Notes under the pieces: generated by a model | Database searches by the model: none | Told to the model about the DNA's origin: nothing | Seen by the model: only the letters and a program-made list of their open reading frames with translations | Part shown: in pieces, positions 1 through 12,319 of the stretch | Layout: the number at the start of each line of letters is the position of its first letter | Numbering within the stretch: the first letter of the stretch is position 1 | Source of the DNA: Leptoclinus maculatus | Lineage: Eukaryota > Chordata > Actinopteri > Perciformes > Stichaeidae | Length of the DNA: 64,000 bases | NCBI GenBank assembly: GCA_032191485.1 | Contig: JAVDOI010000007.1 | Location: 25,418,387-25,482,386, forward strand | Reading direction: 5' to 3' | Program-made: the position numbers and the translations under genes

Positions 1-142
1 TAACTTCATATCTGTGATTTAATATTTCCTTATAATGGACCAATATGTCTTTATGTCTGTGCGGCACAGAGACGCGGTGCGTGACATATGGGGACCGGTA
101 ATGGAAGCGGAGAATTAAAGTCATAATCCGATCCTGGCGGGC

Positions 143-148
143 TATAAA
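143..148 (+). promoter_or_regulatory. Possible TATA box of an unassigned plus-strand transcript
   Basis: TATAAA sits at the left edge of a GC-rich stretch and is followed about 20 bases on by an ATG (165) opening a 73-codon frame. That frame runs straight into the minisatellite, so it is probably not a real protein. A GTGAGG donor-like site lies near 234. The core-promoter look is real in the sequence, but no gene downstream can be named. It could equally be chance in a GC-rich block. Confidence 0.25.
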
Positions 149-260
149 GCCGGCCCGGAGGAGGATGCCAGGAGGAGGCGGGGCCTCGGAGAGAGAGACG
201 GACAGGCTCAGCATCCTGTCGCCCGTCAGAGACGTGAGGTTAACTCACCGACGACCCAAC

Positions 261-829
261 GTCTCCTTCTCCGAGCCTCTCCGTCCTCGTCTCCTTCTCC
301 GAGCCTCTCCGCCCTCGTCTCCTTCTCCGAGCCTCTCCGCCCTCGTCTCCTTCTCTGAGCCTCTCCGCCCTCGTCTCCTTCTCTGAGCCTCTCCGTCCTC
401 GTCTCCTTCTCTGAGCCTCTCCGCCCTCGTCTCCTTCTCTGAGCCTCTCCGCCCTCGTCTCCTCTGAGCCTCTCCGCCCTCGTCTCCTTCTCGGAGCCTC
501 TCCGCCCTCGTCTCCTTCTCGGAGCCTCTCCTCCCTCGTCTCCTTCTCGGAGCCTCTCCGCCCTCGTCTCCTTCTCGGAGCCTCTCCGTCCTCGTCTCCT
601 TCTCGGAGCCTCTCCGCCCTCGTCTCCTTCTCGGAGCCTCTCCTCCCTCGTCTCCTTCTCGGAGCCTCTCCTCCCTCGTCTCCTTCTCGGAGCCTCTCCG
701 CCCTCGTCTCCTTCTCGGAGCCTCTCCGTCCTCGTCTCCTTCTCGGAGCCTCTCCGCCCTCGTCTCCTTCTCGGAGCCTCTCCGTCCTCGTCTCCTTCTC
801 GGAGCCTCTCCGTCCTCGTGACTTGAAGC
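261..829. repeat. 28-bp GA/CT-rich minisatellite, 20 copies
   Basis: The core GAGCCTCT recurs at 273, 301, 329, 357, 385, 413 and 441, then at 466 (one 25-bp unit), and from there every 28 bases to 802, giving 20 copies. Units differ mainly by CCG/CTG/CGG before GAG and by GTCCTC/GCCCTC/TCCCTC. The unit is not a multiple of three and contains no stop, so long artefactual frames of about 200 codons exist on the minus strand. The array is strongly strand-asymmetric (pyrimidines on plus). Confidence 0.97.
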
Positions 830-2613
830 TCGAGCACCAAAGAGGGTTCATCATATAATTATTCTTTACCCAGAGGGATCATTCCACCTCTTTTCAAGTG
901 TAACCACTTAGCCAGGCTAGTTGTACACTCTGTTAATTGCACAAAGCTGGCCAAGTCAGTCTGGGTTAAAGAAATCTAACATTTAGAGGATTTGAAATAT
1001 GCATTAGCCTTAAAGCGGAGTAAAGAGCAAAGATTGTCTGTGCTGTGTTAAATAAAGTCATGAAATAGTATAGAAAGCAGCTATTTCTATGCTAGAAATA
1101 AGGCATTTATTTATGGAAGCTGACAAATATGTAGATTTTTAGCCCAAAATGAGTTGTGAAAGTATTTGTACAACATAGAAAACCCTCAATCACAACCCCG
1201 TCTCCTTTGAGACGAGTAAAAACAGTATCAACTCAGCTTCGAGAGGAAAATAGAGCGTCATATGGAAGACGTGAATGTTGACTTGTAAAGTGTTTATTTA
1301 AGATTAGAGACTTGGCTTGCTGTCAAGGACCTGAGACATGAAACAAACTCCAACACGCACGACTCTGCCCTCGAAATATGAACCTCATCAGGCTAAAGCA
1401 GGAACAAAGCAGCCTGTATTTTATTTGGATCTTATACAGTCTCTTACCCAACGCTAAAACATGTTTCTATTCATCACTGTAGGATTTAAACAAGGTATTG
1501 TTTTGCTTCTAATACCATATTAGTGCCAGGAAGCAAAAAATGTCCATGAAGTGTTACGATGAATGTTATTTAACAAGCAAAGCGGTGACCACAGCTCTCT
1601 TCAGCTCAGTCATATATTTTGTTATCTCCATAGACAGTAACTAGAGAACAAATTCATCACATATTTGCACACGAGGCCAGAGCTTGCATAAACACGACGC
1701 CTGCCCAGGCCTGTGTCTGCACAGCGCTGCCTTGTTGCTGCTGACATGACGCTTATTGGTTCATCTTCCTCTGATAAAGTGCTCGATGTGCATAAATATC
1801 CAGCTGATCCTGGAGCTCGGGAGCCTTTTTGGAAAATGTGAAAAACGAGGCCGCGCCAAGTCGCTGTGGCACGCCGATAACGGCTTTACTGCTTCCTGCG
1901 AGTCAAAGGTCAGGGAGCAGGCCGGCCCATCGTTACTAGGGGCCGGGCAGAGGAGAGGAAGGTTAGGAAACAGGAGGAGAGGGATCAGCAGTTCTTCCTT
2001 TCAGTGGCATTTTTTTCAAAACATCTTTTGGTGGTCATGTCTAATTCTAGATTATGATGATGCCAAATATATTCTGGTTCACTGTGCTGAATCTTAAAAT
2101 ACTGAGGATGAGGAAATAGGACCGACAGGTGATTTAAAATGTCAGCGCAACCATAAGTGTGTGATTATACCCGTTTTGGTCAGAAACACAATTAAAAGGT
2201 TTATTTCTTTCATTTACAAAATACTGGCTGTCCAACTACAAATGAGCCGAAATTTAAATTAAAGTTGCACCGATTTGTCACTTGCAACTTCACACACAAT
2301 CACGTGAAATCATACTGTTGCTCTGCAGTTTGCTGATAAGAGACCCAAAAATCCCCTCAGTGATTTTCTCCACCTGCCACAACAAATCTGACTGAAGCGT
2401 AAAATGTCCCAGAGTTCATTGCAAACCACACCTCAGAAAAGACTTTCAATCATCACATTACTGAACACAGATGGTGCAGCATCGATGGTTTTAAAGCCTC
2501 TTTTTGTAGCCCGGTTGATGCTCTTTATTTAAGGACACATCAGTGTTGCATCCTTTTCAGGAGTGGAAACACACACACTGAAACTAATATGAAAGGTGTT
2601 TAATTAAATTTGC

Positions 2614-2649
2614 TATATATATATATATATATCTATATATATATATATT
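2614..2649. repeat. (AT)n microsatellite
   Basis: Alternating TA for about 36 bases with a single C interruption, in non-coding sequence. Confidence 0.95.
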
Positions 2650-2758
2650 TGGGTTGCATGTGTGGACTTTGCTGAGTCCGTTGTGGACTGCAGTGTCATT
2701 CAACCATGTGGTGTTGACACAAGAGTCCCCTCTCTGTGTCAACCACAAAAACTAGCCC

Positions 2759-2829
2759 TGAGTGTGAGTGTGAGTGTGAGTGTGAGTGTGTGTGTGTGTG
2801 TGAGTGTGAGTGTGTGTGTGTGTGTGTGT
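2759..2829. repeat. (TG)n/(TGAG)n compound microsatellite
   Basis: Runs of TGTGAG followed by pure TG, about 71 bases. The plus-strand frame over it (2662-3063) reads as Ser-Val repeats and is an artefact of the repeat. Confidence 0.95.
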
Positions 2830-5800
2830 CAGCTAGCCGCCGTCTGCAGCTTTCAAGGCAGCCAGAGAGCAGATAACAGGTTATGTAAACACATCAGTGG
2901 CGGTCGAATGGAAGTCGGTCGGCTCTACGCGGTTAACCGTTTGCGTGTCCGTCAGATGAACCACTTTTTATTTCCTCTCCGTTATTTGCTGGTCGGTGGC
3001 CAATCGACACCAAAACGTTTAATAAAAGCACCACCCACGCCGAGCGCTCACACCTGCAGCTAAATTAAAATCGGGAACACCTCATGAATATGCAGATGCA
3101 GACAGCTGTTACATGCTGTCAGCAGGTGGTGAGGCGGGTCATTTGCATATAGCGCTCTGCAGCACGGTTTAATCCACGCCTGTATTGTAGGTGCGAGACA
3201 GGAAGCCGTCTCACAACCTCGCTGTGCATAAAGGTGTGTTTGGGTGTGAAGAAGCTGTTGCATTGTTCTGCACACAGATCATGAGGTTAGTATTGACATC
3301 ACATCCATTTTATTACATTTACAGTCAGTAGAGCCGGTAATATCTTCACATCTAACTGTGAATTAAGGTTTTATTTTAACCAAACCAGAGTTGGTGAATG
3401 TTGGAAAGACTGGCGAGTTGTATGTTTGTTTCTGTCGCGTTTGATTGAACTGTGTTTGACGATGCTCTGCAGCTCAAACTCATCTCACAACTGAAGCTAG
3501 GGTGGGAACACAATACCTGCCCGAATATATCGGCCGGTTAGTCAACATATCACTCAACTCTAACACAACCTCCATTAGGCCAATTGTTAATAAACTGGCT
3601 GCAGGATGCATCCTCTCAATCAGGCCAGATACCACCTCTAATATCACGTTCAATGCTCCGTCCCCGTTCGCTGCAGCCTCCTCACATAAATAACAAGGTG
3701 GCAGCTCACTATGCAAACAGAGCTATTCCTGACGTTCTGCTGGCAGTTTGATGATGGAAGTTAAGTTACATCCGCATCCTATTTGTGACACCGGATCCAC
3801 ATTTAGACCCTCGGTCGTTTTCAGCCGAGCCCCTTAACTGGACAGGTCTGTACGGTGAGGAGAACGCCGAGTTGTGTTGGGAGTGAAAACCGGAGGACGA
3901 ATAATGACAACGAAACGTTGAGCATGAGGAAGACGAACGGCAGCAGTGCAGAGAACAACATATTTGCATGGGTGTGGTCTACACGGAAGCGACTGTATAA
4001 TTACATCCAATTTATTCCTGCAATGACCAGCTCGTTTCCTAAGTAGCCCACTCTGTGACGGGGGAGGAGAGGGAATCCATTCCTTGTCATGAACGTGTCC
4101 ACATGTGGTGCGTGCGGCTCTCTGCATCGCTGCAGATGCGTCTGGCAGAAATGCGCCGGCTCCTTAAGAGGCTGCGATATAGATAACTGAGGTCTTGCTG
4201 CTCACGCTGCGGCCCGGTCGACGGTCTATTTTTGGGCCAAGTTGAGTTTAAGTGTAGGCTATGCTTAGAGTCCTCTTGGAATGGAAGAGCCGTCTAGAAG
4301 AGAGGGTCATGGCGGCCAAACACTGGAAATGTATCCGGGTTTCACTCAAATTACTGCGTCACAGTGGGACAAAAGTCAGTTACTGAAGATAATTTGAATA
4401 TGTGATCATTGAGTCGTGCAGCAGGGACTCTGTACTACAAGTATGTAGTCTTATACTTCCTTGTCGGGCTACAAGTAATGATTCATTTCCTTGTTAAAAG
4501 TTTCCCCACAAGACGACTTCAAACTAGTTTGTCAAACGGTTTTCAATTTAAAAATATTTAAAACAGAAACAAGTGGCAAAGCGTCACATTTGTGAAGCTG
4601 GAGCCAGAAAACACTCAAGAATCTTTAATTGCCAACTTATTCTGATGATTGACTAATCACTTTACTATACAATTAATCATTTACCTCATTGTATCAAGTA
4701 GAAATGATAGATATCCACTTGTACCAGCTTCTCAAAATGGGAAAATGTGCTGCTTTTTCTCCATTTTTAACATTTCATAATAAACAAGGACTGTTTAGTT
4801 AACTACTGAAGTTCATAAGCACATCAGCTGAAGGCTTGATTACAGGATGAAGAGAGCACCTCTAATATCCATACCATGACATTATAACGTCCATCAGTCT
4901 GAGTGCACTCTTTATAGCGCCATGAAAACAAAGTGATGTACCGTCAGTTTCTCTTTCTCTTTAATGAGCCCAGTCTATTCGGAGCTCCAGCTCCTTTAAC
5001 TAGTGCTGCAGGCAAAGTAGGTGTTATTCATAGCTTCTGCCTGGGTAACTTGGCTAACACTTTAACACTTTGGCTAACACGGGATGTGGACCGCCTCTCT
5101 TCTGACTTGACAAGCAGCATGTGCAGAGGAGTAGTACGGCTCCACGCGAGCTCCGCCTCGGGCTGTTTCTCTAACAAAAGAATGTGGATCGCAGAGCTGG
5201 ATGCAAACAACACAAGTCACGGACAAAGAATGAGCCAGACTAGAGGAAAATCCATCATTATTGAATATAGTCAGGTTACACCCGAAGCAGAATTTTCCAT
5301 GATGAATCTCACAACAGTAACATGTTTAGAAGAACTGTATCATTTTGTCTCCACGCTTGGAGGAATCTCTTTTTACCACCTGCAGTTTAGGGCTGCAAGT
5401 TTATTTTCGTTATCAATTCATCCAGGGCTGCAGACTGCAACCATATCAGGCTGGTCTCATCCAGCATTCACAGCAATACCTATGAGAAATAATGCGTCGT
5501 AATTCGTAGAAATGCCACGAAACTGCCAAATCAGTGTGTGTGTGTGTCCTGTCACCTGGGTGTGGGTTTGCAGTGACGCTAATTGCATTAATTAGTACTT
5601 CAAAAGTAGTGAGAGTGCACAGGAACCACAATGAATATCCATTCATTAATATGCTACCAATTCACAGTTTGATCAGTTAACATTATAGCAGCTTTATAGA
5701 AGAAGCCCATAAGACTTAAGCTGGAACTCAGTAATGTTCTGGACTTGTGTCTTGAAAAACAACTTCAGCTATTGAATTATCAAAAGTATCTCATCAATTT

Positions 5801-6169
5801 AAGTTCCATCTGGTTCCATCATCATTCCACTTCCAAAACCATCACAGGGCGTTCAATACATATTCGCCTGCAAATTTACAATTTACTGTAATGCAGAAAA
5901 TGTGTTTTTTGGAAATAACGTCATATTCAGCAATTCTGGGATGGACCGGTCTGAGTTGTATGCAGTAATATCCTGTACGTATATGAGGTTTTATGAAACG
6001 GTTACCGTGTGTATCGTGTTTCATATGAACCGGCAGAATACACATTCCCCTCTTTTTACCATCAGCAGGTGTTTAAAGCTTAAAGAAGTAGAACTTGTAA
6101 CACGACACAAGCGTGTGAATTCTACACTGGACTTATAGTTAGGACAATGTGAGGAACCGCTAGAGACCA

Positions 6170-6170
<1 letters not shown>

Positions 6171-6201
<31 letters not shown>
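6171..6201. repeat. (CA)n microsatellite
   Basis: About 15 CA units in non-coding sequence. Confidence 0.95.
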
Positions 6202-6208
<7 letters not shown>

Positions 6209-6330
6209 CCCACAGACTGGCTTGGCTCAGTGGATGTGAACAAAGCTGGAGGTCTGGAGAGGCTTTAGACCCGTCGGGGTCTTTTGTGTTTGCATGGTGA
6301 TGCCATGGGTAACGAAAACACGTATCCGAG

Positions 6331-6395
6331 CTCCCACTGGTCCTCCGCCAGAGTCCTCTACTGGTCCTCCGCCAGTCCTCTACTGGTCCTGCCCC
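6331..6395. repeat. Short tandem repeat around CTGGTCCTCCGCCAG
   Basis: CTGGTCCTCCGCCAG occurs twice, and a third partial CTGGTCCTGCC follows, linked by TCCTCTA. This is a small local tandem duplication of about 21-27 bases per unit. Confidence 0.8.
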
Positions 6396-8649
6396 CTTGT
6401 TGCTCGGAATCTCAGCTCACACAAGCATCCGACTCTTACACTCTGTCAGGATTTAGCTGGTTATTTTCCCCACAAGTCTGTTTTCTTTCAATTTAAGACT
6501 CAAAGTATGTAGTGTTTGAGGAGACCTGTTCCTTTTGCACCCCACTTGTCTTCAGTCGAGAGGCCCCTCTCCTCTGTTTGCACTGTAAACCCCCACAGCT
6601 ATTGTCAGCTGTCGTCTCTTATCACCCCCCCTCACTGCAGGTCATTAAGTAATAGCAGATATCTTCTCTAATCGTGCAGCTCACTTTAACAAGCTTTTCC
6701 TACCACAGTTAACCCCGTCTCTACGTCTCTATACTACAACCCGAGGCTTAAGACTGAGCCACTTATACCAGTTGCCGCATGCCTCCGTGTCATTACATTA
6801 AAGTGCGCCTGTAACTTAAGCCTTAAGAGGTTTAGAGACCTATTTCATTTCATTATCGTCATTGTGACGCCCTTCAGCCGAGCATCGAAATCAAGTCCTC
6901 ACACGGGGGGGAAAAGAATAAAATGTAAGAGACTTGATGCCATGTGATTAACCAATACACTTCATGTTATTGAGCAGCTAATGAGCTTGGCAGCGGCAGC
7001 TCAAACCGAGTTGTTACAGCCGATATAAACAGACCGAGTCGCTCCCTCTCGCTTTGATCCGCACGGCCCGTCCGTCACCGCCTTGTCAACAAATGACGGC
7101 TGCTTTATGTTGGTGCTACTGCAGAAATACGCCCCAGCAGGCAGGTTCAACAAGTCCTCACTTTCCACCTGAGCCCTTCCCCTCAATGCACACCAACCCA
7201 TTTAAGAACCAACTGTGACGTCTCGCACTGTGCAAACACGTCCACTACGGTACGATCTATAAGCAGCCTGGGAGCCGCGCTGTGTTCCAGCGCTCGGCCC
7301 CTCTCCCGTGCATGGCTAAACACATACTGTGGACGCAAATACGACGCTGAAGAGCAAATGTTTTGAGCTTGGAGCTCCTTTGTGAGAGTCTTGAAAGAAC
7401 AGGACGGCCTCTGTTGAGATAAGCTCGGGTCTTAAACCGATTGACCGACCTCCAAGTGGACCCCCTCGCTCCGTTAACGACCCTGCTTAAAGGCGCTACG
7501 CAATCTGGGATCAAGACTTATGGTTTAAGGTTCACATTGAAAAATCGCCAGACTCCAAGATAAGCTCGACATTCTTCCCATTACATGCACGTTTCAGGTA
7601 TTTTGTTGACACACACACACTTACTCCTGCGTAGCGAGCATACCCAAATATGTTGGGTTTATAAGCAGCGGAGCGGATTGAACCGTCACGCCCTGTGTGA
7701 ACTGGTTGAGCACGTGTACGGTGAGACTTGTCAACAGTCCTCGTGACAAACTATTTTGCCAGTTTGGTAGCACTTTAAAAACATGCCCCTGCAAACTCAC
7801 TACTAGAGATGGGTGTCAAAGAGGAGGAAAAAAAAAGCTGTGCAAGCCCCATTAAACTGAGTTTTACAGGCATCATTGCATCCTGAACGCCTCAGAATTG
7901 TAGATTATTAGTGGAGCCATGAAGCCTTTTAATGAGAAAGAAGAAGAACTGTGTTTTTATGGGAAATGTAGTGCGCTAAAATCAGGTCTGTAATTTAAGC
8001 TTTCTGGAACCAGAACACAAAAACATCCACCTCTTACTGCATGGATGCTGTCCACACGTTCACTGCAATGTGCACGCTCATAGGAAACTCTTTTGAACAC
8101 ATATACTTATGCTCAGTTTGGACAAGCATGTATTTTTTTGTTAGTGGCCATAATTCATTTAGCAATTTACCATCACAGAAAGCATCCCGTGTCAGATTTA
8201 GGGGAAGGAACCAGCTTTTACGTCAATTATGTTGCTTCACAAACATGAAATTTGAGACATTAGAATGTGATAAACCAGCTCTACAGTCAGTTTTGAGGCC
8301 ATAGTTTGTAGTCTTTATTCTATTTTGCCAAGCTGGCAACCAGACAGAAACTTTTGGTTACCGAAACTGAAAATATGGTTGCCAGTTATACCTCAGCTCA
8401 ATGCAACATGAAAGAATAAAAGCTTCATTACAGTCACCAAACAAAACTCTTTGTGGTTACTTTACAGAATTTGAATCGTGAGTGTTATCAGTTAACATGT
8501 CCACCATTAACTCCTGATATACAAAACAGCAGTAGTGCAGATGTTGTTATGTTCTTCACAGATCTCTCACAAGTGAATCCAGCAGGTCACTGCTTGCTTG
8601 TTCATCCATTCGCTCCCTTTCAAAATGTGGTTTTCTGGACCTTTGTGCT

Positions 8650-8960
8650 GATTCAAGCCGTCAGTGCCACGTTAACATGGAGCCCACACTGTCACTAACT
8701 GCACTCCCTGAAGAAGTATTATCTAAAAGTCTCTACAACATGCGTTTGATGGATATATCCAAGATATCAAACGGATTCAGCGGTGCAAACAGGCTATAAA
8801 GATAGAAACTAAAGTCGACGGTATAAAATGTAACCACCACATCAGCTGGAGATGGAGACAGAGGACAATGAAAAGCAGCATGTGTACACCTTCAGTAGTT
8901 GCCATAGCTCAGTGCCAACGCTAGTTAATGGTGTGCTAACGTACTCTGCTAATGTTAGCT
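8650..8960. repeat. Dispersed repeat, copy A
   Basis: Shares with 49700-49960 the string CATGGAGCCCACACTGTCAC and TGCACT just after it. About 200 bases on, both also have GCAGCATGTGTA, CCTTCAGTAG and AACGCTAGTTAATG in the same order. The middle has diverged. A motif just upstream (8350-8390, TTTTGGTTACCGAAACTG...ATGGTTGCCA) is loosely repeated at 15173-15212. The family is not identified. Shared order at both ends suggests a non-autonomous interspersed element. Confidence 0.7.
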
Positions 8961-9640
8961 GCACAGGTTTTTAACGTAGGTGGGAAAATGGGAAATCAGA
9001 AAGCTCTGGACAAACATGCTCCACACACACAAGATGATGATTAAGCTCTTTTATGAACAAGTGCACATGAGGGTGATTATTAAAAAGACACAAATGGGCA
9101 AATCCAGGCATGGACAGGCTGGGAAAAAACGAACGGATACAGATGAAAGAGACGAGGATGAATGCAACAACACGGCCATTACTTATCATTTCATAATGGT
9201 CAAAATGGTCTCTGGATGGCCTTGAGTGAGGGAGACAGGGGGGGGAAGGGGGGGGGAAGAATGGTTTCCCATCATGCCACTGTCACTGTGCCACCTCACC
9301 AGCTGGGGTGGGAGCGGCCTACTTCAGCACAATAGCACATTAAGTGGATGTACTTGGGAGGAAAAGAAGCCTCTTCAAGCAAAAAGGTCTGAATAGACAG
9401 TCACAGGCGTGGATCAGTAGAGAGCCAAGTCTCCTAAACAACGAGCAACGACTCAGTGTCCTTTCCTTGAAAGCTGGCTGTCAGTTAAAGCTCTTCTTTC
9501 ATCGATTAACTGTCTGCAGGAGGCTTTGATGAGAGACACACAGGATGTCTCTCTCTCTCTCTGATAGCTCAGCCCTAATAGATGATATCATCCCTCCTCG
9601 TGCATGCACACAGTGTGCTAGAGATGGACCCGTGTATGTG

Positions 9641-9663
9641 CGTGTGTGTGTGTGTGTGTGTGT
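9641..9663. repeat. (GT)n microsatellite
   Basis: About 11 GT units in non-coding sequence. Confidence 0.9.
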
Positions 9664-9800
9664 AGCTGTGCAATGGGTGTGAAAGTGCACTGTGTCAAAT
9701 CACAGCAGAGGTGATGAACCACAAAAAGAGCCCGAAAATCTGTCACTAGAATCCGGTAGAAAGCATCAAGAGGTGCCCGGCTGGAACTGGGTCACGAGAT

Positions 9801-9823
9801 TGTGTGTGTGTGTGTGTGTGTGC
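9801..9823. repeat. (TG)n microsatellite
   Basis: About 11 TG units, followed by CGCGAG. Confidence 0.9.
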
Positions 9824-10099
9824 GCGAGCAGATGCTGCCGTGGACGTGCAGGTGTTTGCAAGGCCTGCGGCACCGACTGACAGGTGGCACCGGGCGCAAT
9901 TAAAGCCCCCCGCTACGCATGTAGCCTTCCTGATGGAAACATGGAGAGAAATGGTTGGTGACTTACCTCAGCGCCACACGGACTGAGCTTTCATCCTGCC
10001 CCGAAGTCATGACTCCTTGTTACACGGCAGTCGATAAGAAAAGAGAACAAAAACAAACGGTTCTGCTTTGGGCAAAGGAGCGAGAGAAGAGAAAACGAG

Positions 10100-10510
10100 T
10101 GCGCACTCTCGAGCAAACGGAGCGGCTCACGTCGACTTCAGCGCCGCCATTTCTTAAACAAACACAAACAATTATCTTAACGGTGTGTTTAACCGTGATA
10201 TATCAGCGGTGTGGTCCGCATGTCGCGTCTACGTGCGCCGCATCTCTGCGCAGTTCGGCTCGCGGATGCTTCGGCTCCGGCTCGAGCCCACATGCAGACT
10301 GACGCCGCTGTAGCTGCTAGGTGAGCCACTACACGTGCACACGCGCGCAGGCGTGCATATAGAACACACACATGCACACACACACAAACACATGCACGCG
10401 GGCACTCACGCGCCGCCGTGCTTCGCAACAAGTTCGACGCACCGAGGAGGGAGCCGCAATGCGTCAGCAAGCCACGCCCTCTCCGGGGCTGCGAGATGAC
10501 GTCATGACAA
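10100..10510. promoter_or_regulatory. CpG-rich promoter-like block with candidate first exon
   Basis: In a generally AT-rich region this block is dense in CpG (GCGCCGCC, CGCGTCTACGTGCGCC, GGCTCGCGG). At its right edge is a perfect CRE. On the minus strand a strong donor (GTGAGT, first base 10409) ends a GC-rich stretch that could be a non-coding first exon of roughly 60-80 bases. On the plus strand GTGAGC at 10321 is a second donor-like site. Nothing coding is attached. It may be the promoter of a gene lying to the left, outside the window, or of a non-coding RNA. A CA-rich microsatellite (10364-10392) lies inside. Confidence 0.4.
10498..10505. promoter_or_regulatory. Perfect palindromic CRE (TGACGTCA)
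   Basis: The full 8-base CREB/ATF consensus. Its place beside the CpG-rich block, on the upstream side of the minus-strand donor, is what a CRE in a core promoter would show. Factor binding is inferred. Confidence 0.5.
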
Positions 10511-11901
10511 GGGTGTGAAACACATTTTTGTAGAAAGTCAGAAATATAACTTTAATTTTGTAAAGATTTAAAAAGACAAAAATATGTGATTTTAGGTCAC
10601 TTTAAACTTTAAAGTTAATTGTTAACTTTACAAATTCCCTTAAAAGAAAAAAAATAATTGATTAATAATTGTTTAAATTAAAATGAAAGTGTCTAAAACA
10701 CCTGTAGACATACTGCCAAATTCAACATCAAGTCACTGCTGCACTGTTCTGTTTAATTTATATTCATTTGTTTAGATATTCATTATTTTGTATTACGTTT
10801 TTTATTTAATTTTAGTATGATTATCAATTTTTGTATTTTCCTTTTATTATGGTATTGACATGTGATCAAGCCGTGACATCAGATTTAATTGTTCCTACTT
10901 TAAGGTTTATCTAAAAATAAATTTGCCTACAAAATATTTAGAACTATTTTTTTTTAGTTAATCTAACACAATTAAAGGTTGTTTTATTTATTTTTTTTAT
11001 CAATTAACTAGTCTCATTTGTTTAAACATGGCATAAAGACACACAAACACAAACTGACAACAAATTAAGAATTGCTTTGTAATCTACATGCTGGTGAAAG
11101 ACTTACCTGCATGTTAGTGCAGTCTGAAGTAAGGTCTGTATTCACTTAAAGGAACTTTTAGTGCCACCCTGAGGACATGAACCATCATGGTACCATGTGA
11201 GGCCCGAGCAGAGATCTGAAGACGATTAGGTGACGGGACAGTAACTACGTCAAGAACAGAACGGATTTCTTACGTGCTGACACAGAATGTCTTTGTGATC
11301 ACAGACAGGAATTAAAGGGCGCATTAATGGTGCATTGGTCAGAGGGGTTTCTGTCAGAGAGGTCAAAATTTAACATGAAACATGAATTTATAGGAATACA
11401 CATCCAGCTTTTGGCACATCTTACTGTGTATTATTGCTGAAATGATCTGTATTTTACACTGAATCTAACCTGAACATATTGTCACACCTACCAGGATGAA
11501 GATGTAAGCAACAATATAAAATAATGACTTTACTTTTTAAATATACTGGTCAAGGACTTACAAATATAGTCAAATAAAAGCAATTTGACTTTTATATCGA
11601 TAGATGATATTTTCCCCATTTATACTTCCACGACATATTTATGTGAGCTCACAACTATCTCTTTGAGTACATCATGTGCTATTTAAATCACATATCTTCA
11701 TTATGTAGTTTCTGTGGCCCCCGTGAGGGATTTACATGTTTAAAAAACATAAAATATTGCTTAAAAACAAGAAAAATAACTAAGCCACAGCACGCCAGGG
11801 CTACATATTAAAAGTTTGGTTTGTGTGTGAAAGCCTCCAGCACTCCACCCGTCCACTTCCTGCTGGGCAGTAACACCATGAACACAAGGAGTCTGTTGCA
11901 G
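10511..11901. other. AT-rich spacer without recognised genes
   Basis: Rich in A/T runs and lacking open frames of note. Nothing recognised on either strand. Confidence 0.5.
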
Positions 11902-12319
11902 TCAAAACAATGGTAGAGTTTCACATATGTAGGGTCTTTCCTCGGCACAAACTATATCATCCCATGAATTTATCCAATGGTCCTCTCCAATGCCTGCCGG
12001 CACGACCATCCCCACACAGCCTTGGCCGGCCTGGTCAATGTCCCAGGAGGCGATGAGGTTGTTTGGTTCCTTGGCTTCCTTGTGTTAGGCCATTCACCCA
12101 TTGGTAGTGGCCCTCCTTTACCATGTCTTGTAACCCAATCCACACAGAGTGTATCACTTCTTGAGGGTGCTGGCTGTTAAACTCAACTGTCTGGTCTTCG
12201 ACATTCGACACTACAGCCGGGTCACCTCCAACATTCAGGCCAGTCTCTCCGTGCGTCTTCCCATGACTGAAACTCATGGGTATTTTCGATGTCTTATCTT
12301 GAAACACATCTTTCTTCTA
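11902..12319 (-). pseudogene. Degenerate C-type lectin domain (CTLD) relic
   Basis: Read on the minus strand, a frame open from about 12319 gives MSFSHGKTH, a GGDPAVVSN stretch, then VWIGLQDMVKEGHYQWVNG. These are the typical CTLD positions before and at the WIGL core. The reading must then change frame by one base near 12083-12095. The second frame continues with EPNN (the EPN-type sugar/calcium motif), ASWD, a Cys-Val-Gly stretch, INSWDDIVC and RPYICETL. It stops at 11902-11904, which is the usual end of a CTLD. The frameshift, a shortened loop before EPNN and a Gly where the first core Cys is expected argue for a pseudogene. No signal peptide or upstream exon was found. It could be the last exon of a gene with a recent lesion or a sequencing error, but the missing Cys makes that less likely. 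Confidence 0.65.

Larger units (their letters stand above)
830..10100. other. Gene-poor stretch without recognised genes
   Basis: About 9 kb of moderately AT-rich DNA in which I recognise no coding exon on either strand. The longest open frame is 4933-5502 (plus, 189 codons). It has no recognisable domain and looks like chance. Several microsatellites and one dispersed-repeat copy are listed separately. Because a promoter-like block lies at its right end, part of this region could be an intron or untranslated portion of a transcript leaving the window on the left. Confidence 0.5.

Noticed and set aside
226..854. Two overlapping minus-strand open frames of 204 codons rich in Arg/Glu
   Set aside because: They exist only because the 28-bp repeat unit has no stop codon. 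There is no conserved domain and the frames repeat every 84 bases.
4933..5502. 189-codon plus-strand open frame
   Set aside because: No recognisable domain, no splice or promoter support, and low-complexity local repeats (GGCTAACAC). Most likely chance.
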